64,000 nucleotides of DNA, from assembly GCF_030124145.1 (NCBI RefSeq), contig NZ_JASKMS010000012.1:62001-126000 (forward strand), written 5' to 3'. This stretch comes from Streptomyces sp. 378 (GTDB taxonomy: Bacteria; Actinomycetota; Actinomycetes; Streptomycetales; Streptomycetaceae). The position numbers were made by a program, and so were the translations under genes. Below are positions 59,416 to 64,000 of this stretch, in pieces (within the stretch, counting starts at the first letter, position 1; the number at the start of each line of letters is the position of its first letter). A model generated the notes under the pieces. The model was not told where the DNA came from and ran no database searches. It saw nothing but the letters and a program-made list of their open reading frames with translations.

Positions 59416-60939
59416 TCAGCCTCTCCCCAGAAGCAGTCGGGCCTCGCCGACGGTGATGACGGAACCGGTGACGAGCACACCGCCGCCCGCGAACTCGCCC
59501 TCCTCCTCGGCCAGGGTGATCGCGGCCTCCAGCGCGTCGGGCAGCCGCGGCTCGACCTGGACGCGCTCCTCGCCGAACACCTCCACGGCGATACCGGCGA
59601 GCTCGTCGGCGTCCATCGCGCGGTGGCTGGAGTTCTGCGTGACCACGACTTCGGCGAACACCGGCTCGAAGGCCTCCAGCAGCCCCCGCACGTTCTTGTC
59701 GCCGCTCGCGCCGACCACGCCGATGAGACGGCTGAACTGGAAGGCCTCCCCGATCGCCTCGGCCGCCGCCCGGGCACCCGCCGGGTTGTGGGCGGCGTCC
59801 AGCACGACCGTCGGCGACCGCCGCACGACCTCCAGCCGGCCCGGCGAGGCGACGGCCGCGAACGCCTTGCGGACCGTGTCGAGGTCCAGCGCGTCGGGCC
59901 GCTGCGCGCCGACACCGAAGAACGCCTCGACGGCGGCGAGCGCGACGGCCGCGTTGTGCGCCTGGTGCGCGCCGTGCAGCGGCAGGTACACCTCGGGGTA
60001 CTCGCCGCCGAGCCCGCGCAGCGTCACCAGCTGCCCGCCGACGGCCACCTGCCGCTCGACGACACCGAACTCCAGCCCCTCCCGGGCCACCGTCGCGTCC
60101 ACCTCGACGGCCTTCTTCAGCAGCACCTGGGCGGCGTCGACCGGCTGCTGCGCCATGATGACCGTCGCACCCTGCTTGATGATGCCGGCCTTCTCCGCGG
60201 CGATCTCGGCGTGCGTGGAGCCGAGCCGGTCGGTGTGGTCGAGGTCTATGGGCGTGACCACGGCGACATCCCCGTCGATCACATTCGTGGCGTCCCAGGA
60301 GCCACCCATGCCGACCTCGACGACGCCGACGTCCACGGGGGCGTCGGCGAACGCCGCGTACGCCATGCCGGTGAGCACCTCGAAGAACGACAGCCGGTAC
60401 TCCTGCGCGGCGTCGACCATCTCCACGTACGGCTTGACGTCCTGGTACGTCTCGATGAACCGCTCGGGCGCGATGGGGGCCCCGTCGAGGCTGATGCGCT
60501 CGGTGATCGACTGCACGTGCGGCGAGGTGTAGCGGCCGGTGCGCAGCTCGAAGGCGCCGAGCAGGGCCTCGATCATGCGGGCCGTGGAGGTCTTGCCGTT
60601 CGTGCCCGTGATGTGGATCGACGGGTACGACCGCTGCGGCTCCCCCAGCACGTCCATCAGCGCGGCGATACGGCTGACGGAGGGTTCCAGCTTGGTCTCG
60701 CCCCAGCGGGTGGCGAGCTCTGTCTCCACCTCGCGCAGGGCCTTGTCGACCTCGGGGTCGGCGGGGCGCGCGGGGATGTCGGCGTCGGGCGGGCCGCCCT
60801 GGGTGCGCAGGGTTCGGCTGCCGGCTTCGATGACCGCGAGGTCGGGGTCGCGGTCGGTCTCCTCCGCGATGATCTCGTCGAAGGCGGTGAGGGGGTCGGG
60901 CTGGTCGTCGGCGTTGTGGTCTGGAGGGAGCTCGCTCAC
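59416..60939 (-). CDS. folC: Folylpolyglutamate/dihydrofolate synthase
   Basis: FolC adds glutamates to folates and can join dihydropteroate to glutamate. The 507-residue product has an 80-residue acidic N-terminal extension common in Streptomyces, then the Mur-ligase-like core: IHITGTNGKTSTARMIEALL (P-loop), GRYTSPHVQSITERISLDGA, VGVVEVGMGGSWDATNVIDG and VVLDAAHNPAGARAAAEAIG. GTG at 60939 was chosen for fit with relatives; an ATG at 60969 is possible. It is followed closely by the DUF4233 gene. Confidence 0.95.
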   Translation of the reverse strand: MSELPPDHNADDQPDPLTAFDEIIAEETDRDPDLAVIEAGSRTLRTQGGPPDADIPARPADPEVDKALREVETELATRWGETKLEPSVSRIAALMDVLGEPQRSYPSIHITGTNGKTSTARMIEALLGAFELRTGRYTSPHVQSITERISLDGAPIAPERFIETYQDVKPYVEMVDAAQEYRLSFFEVLTGMAYAAFADAPVDVGVVEVGMGGSWDATNVIDGDVAVVTPIDLDHTDRLGSTHAEIAAEKAGIIKQGATVIMAQQPVDAAQVLLKKAVEVDATVAREGLEFGVVERQVAVGGQLVTLRGLGGEYPEVYLPLHGAHQAHNAAVALAAVEAFFGVGAQRPDALDLDTVRKAFAAVASPGRLEVVRRSPTVVLDAAHNPAGARAAAEAIGEAFQFSRLIGVVGASGDKNVRGLLEAFEPVFAEVVVTQNSSHRAMDADELAGIAVEVFGEERVQVEPRLPDALEAAITLAEEEGEFAGGGVLVTGSVITVGEARLLLGRG

Positions 60940-61048
60940 GGGGCCCAGTCTACGGAGACCGACTGACATTGCTTGCGGTGGCTTATGTCCCTGAGCGGCT
61001 GCGGGTCCGTGGGGGTCGCTCGCGCGGTTCCCCGCGCCCCCGAACCGC

Positions 61049-61086
61049 GTGCAGGCCCCGGCGCTGAGCAGCATCGGGGCCTGCAC
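61049..61086 (-). terminator. Terminator of valS
   Basis: GTGCAGGCCCCG/CGGGGCCTGCAC (12 bp perfect) with a 14-base loop lies 18 bases past the valS stop. Just beyond it is GCGCGGTTCCCCGCGCCCC, which resembles a short motif scattered between genes in many Streptomyces chromosomes, from memory. Confidence 0.85.
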
Positions 61087-61104
61087 GACCGACCGTACGC
61101 ACCC

Positions 61105-63729
<2,625 letters not shown>

Positions 63730-63866
63730 GGGGTCAGTTTAGAGGTGTCACCGGCCCGTACCGAAACGCGTTTGCTTCGTAACGATGGGCCCCCCGATGC
63801 CATGCACACGGCGGGTCTGCGCCAGGATGACCGGAAGACACACGCATCTGGAGGGGAACCCAGAAC

Positions 63867-64000
63867 ATGAGTTACAACCAGCCGGGCCCGTACGGCGGGC
63901 AGCCCCAGCAGCCCGGCCCGTACGGCCAGCCGGGCCCGTACGGCCAGCCGCCGCAGGCGCCCCAGCCCGGCTACGGCTACCCCCAGCAGGCCCCTCCGCC
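63867..64000 (+). CDS. Pro/Gly/Gln/Tyr-rich protein, cut by the window edge
   Basis: Only the first 44 codons are present, starting MSYNQPGPYGGQPQQPGPYG, after GGAGGGG at good spacing. The sequence is a low-complexity repeat of PGPYGQ and PQQ units. In Streptomyces such N-termini usually precede a membrane helix and an extracytoplasmic domain, but that part is outside the window. It is divergent from valS across a 137-base gap. Confidence 0.75.
   Translation, partial: MSYNQPGPYGGQPQQPGPYGQPGPYGQPPQAPQPGYGYPQQAPP

Noticed and set aside
63730..63866. T-box or valine leader before valS
   Set aside because: Neither a specifier-type stem nor a run of Val codons with a following terminator could be found in the 137 bases.

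Overview
The window is chromosomal core sequence from a Streptomyces-like actinomycete. The evidence is very high GC, frequent GTG starts, strong third-position GC bias, and a gene order that matches, from memory, the holA-leuS-proBA-obg-rne-mre-valS stretch of S. coelicolor (about SCO2563 to SCO2616). No integrase, transposase, CRISPR array or rRNA operon was seen. Most genes lie on the minus strand.

Region 1 (1-8.5 kb): a 3'-truncated holA, an 84-residue protein, a YceI-type lipocalin-like protein, arylamine N-acetyltransferase, translationally coupled comEA/comEC, a DegV fatty-acid-binding protein and a coiled-coil membrane protein. Region 2 (8.6-15.9 kb): leuS behind an apparent leucine-leader attenuator; a divergent module of haem-b-like membrane protein plus NuoF-like/ferredoxin fusion; and two identical tRNA-Ala(GGC) genes flanking two zinc-ribbon proteins. 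Region 3 (15.9-27 kb): phosphatase, rsfS, a divergent LCP protein, nadD, two tiny membrane proteins, an M48 peptidase, two related membrane proteins sharing an SVVFDE motif, then proA and proB.

Region 4 (27-37.5 kb) is a wall-polymer (teichoic-acid-type) cluster: two CDP-polyol phosphotransferases, a family 2 glycosyltransferase and a fused cytidylyltransferase/reductase that would supply a CDP-polyol such as CDP-ribitol. A Tat-exported PhoD-type phosphodiesterase and an FG-GAP pseudogene follow. Three intergenic stretches near here carry degenerate tandem repeats. Region 5 (37.6-50.3 kb) holds obg, rpmA, rplU, a 1380-residue RNase E/G, and the radical-SAM pair TIGR03936/TIGR03960. That pair is separated by a repeat-built membrane protein and a tightly overlapping DUF2975/HTH/GNAT cassette. 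Region 6 (50.3-64 kb) is CYTH-CHAD, the mre cell-wall cluster (rodA, PBP2, mreD, mreC, mreB), ndk, a DUF4233 protein, folC, valS and the start of a Gly/Pro/Gln/Tyr-rich protein.

Cell-envelope building is the common theme: LCP protein, teichoic polymerases, SVVFDE proteins and the Mre complex all lie here, interleaved with translation genes. All start sites, promoters and hairpins were read by eye. Family names rest on motif recognition, not on searches.
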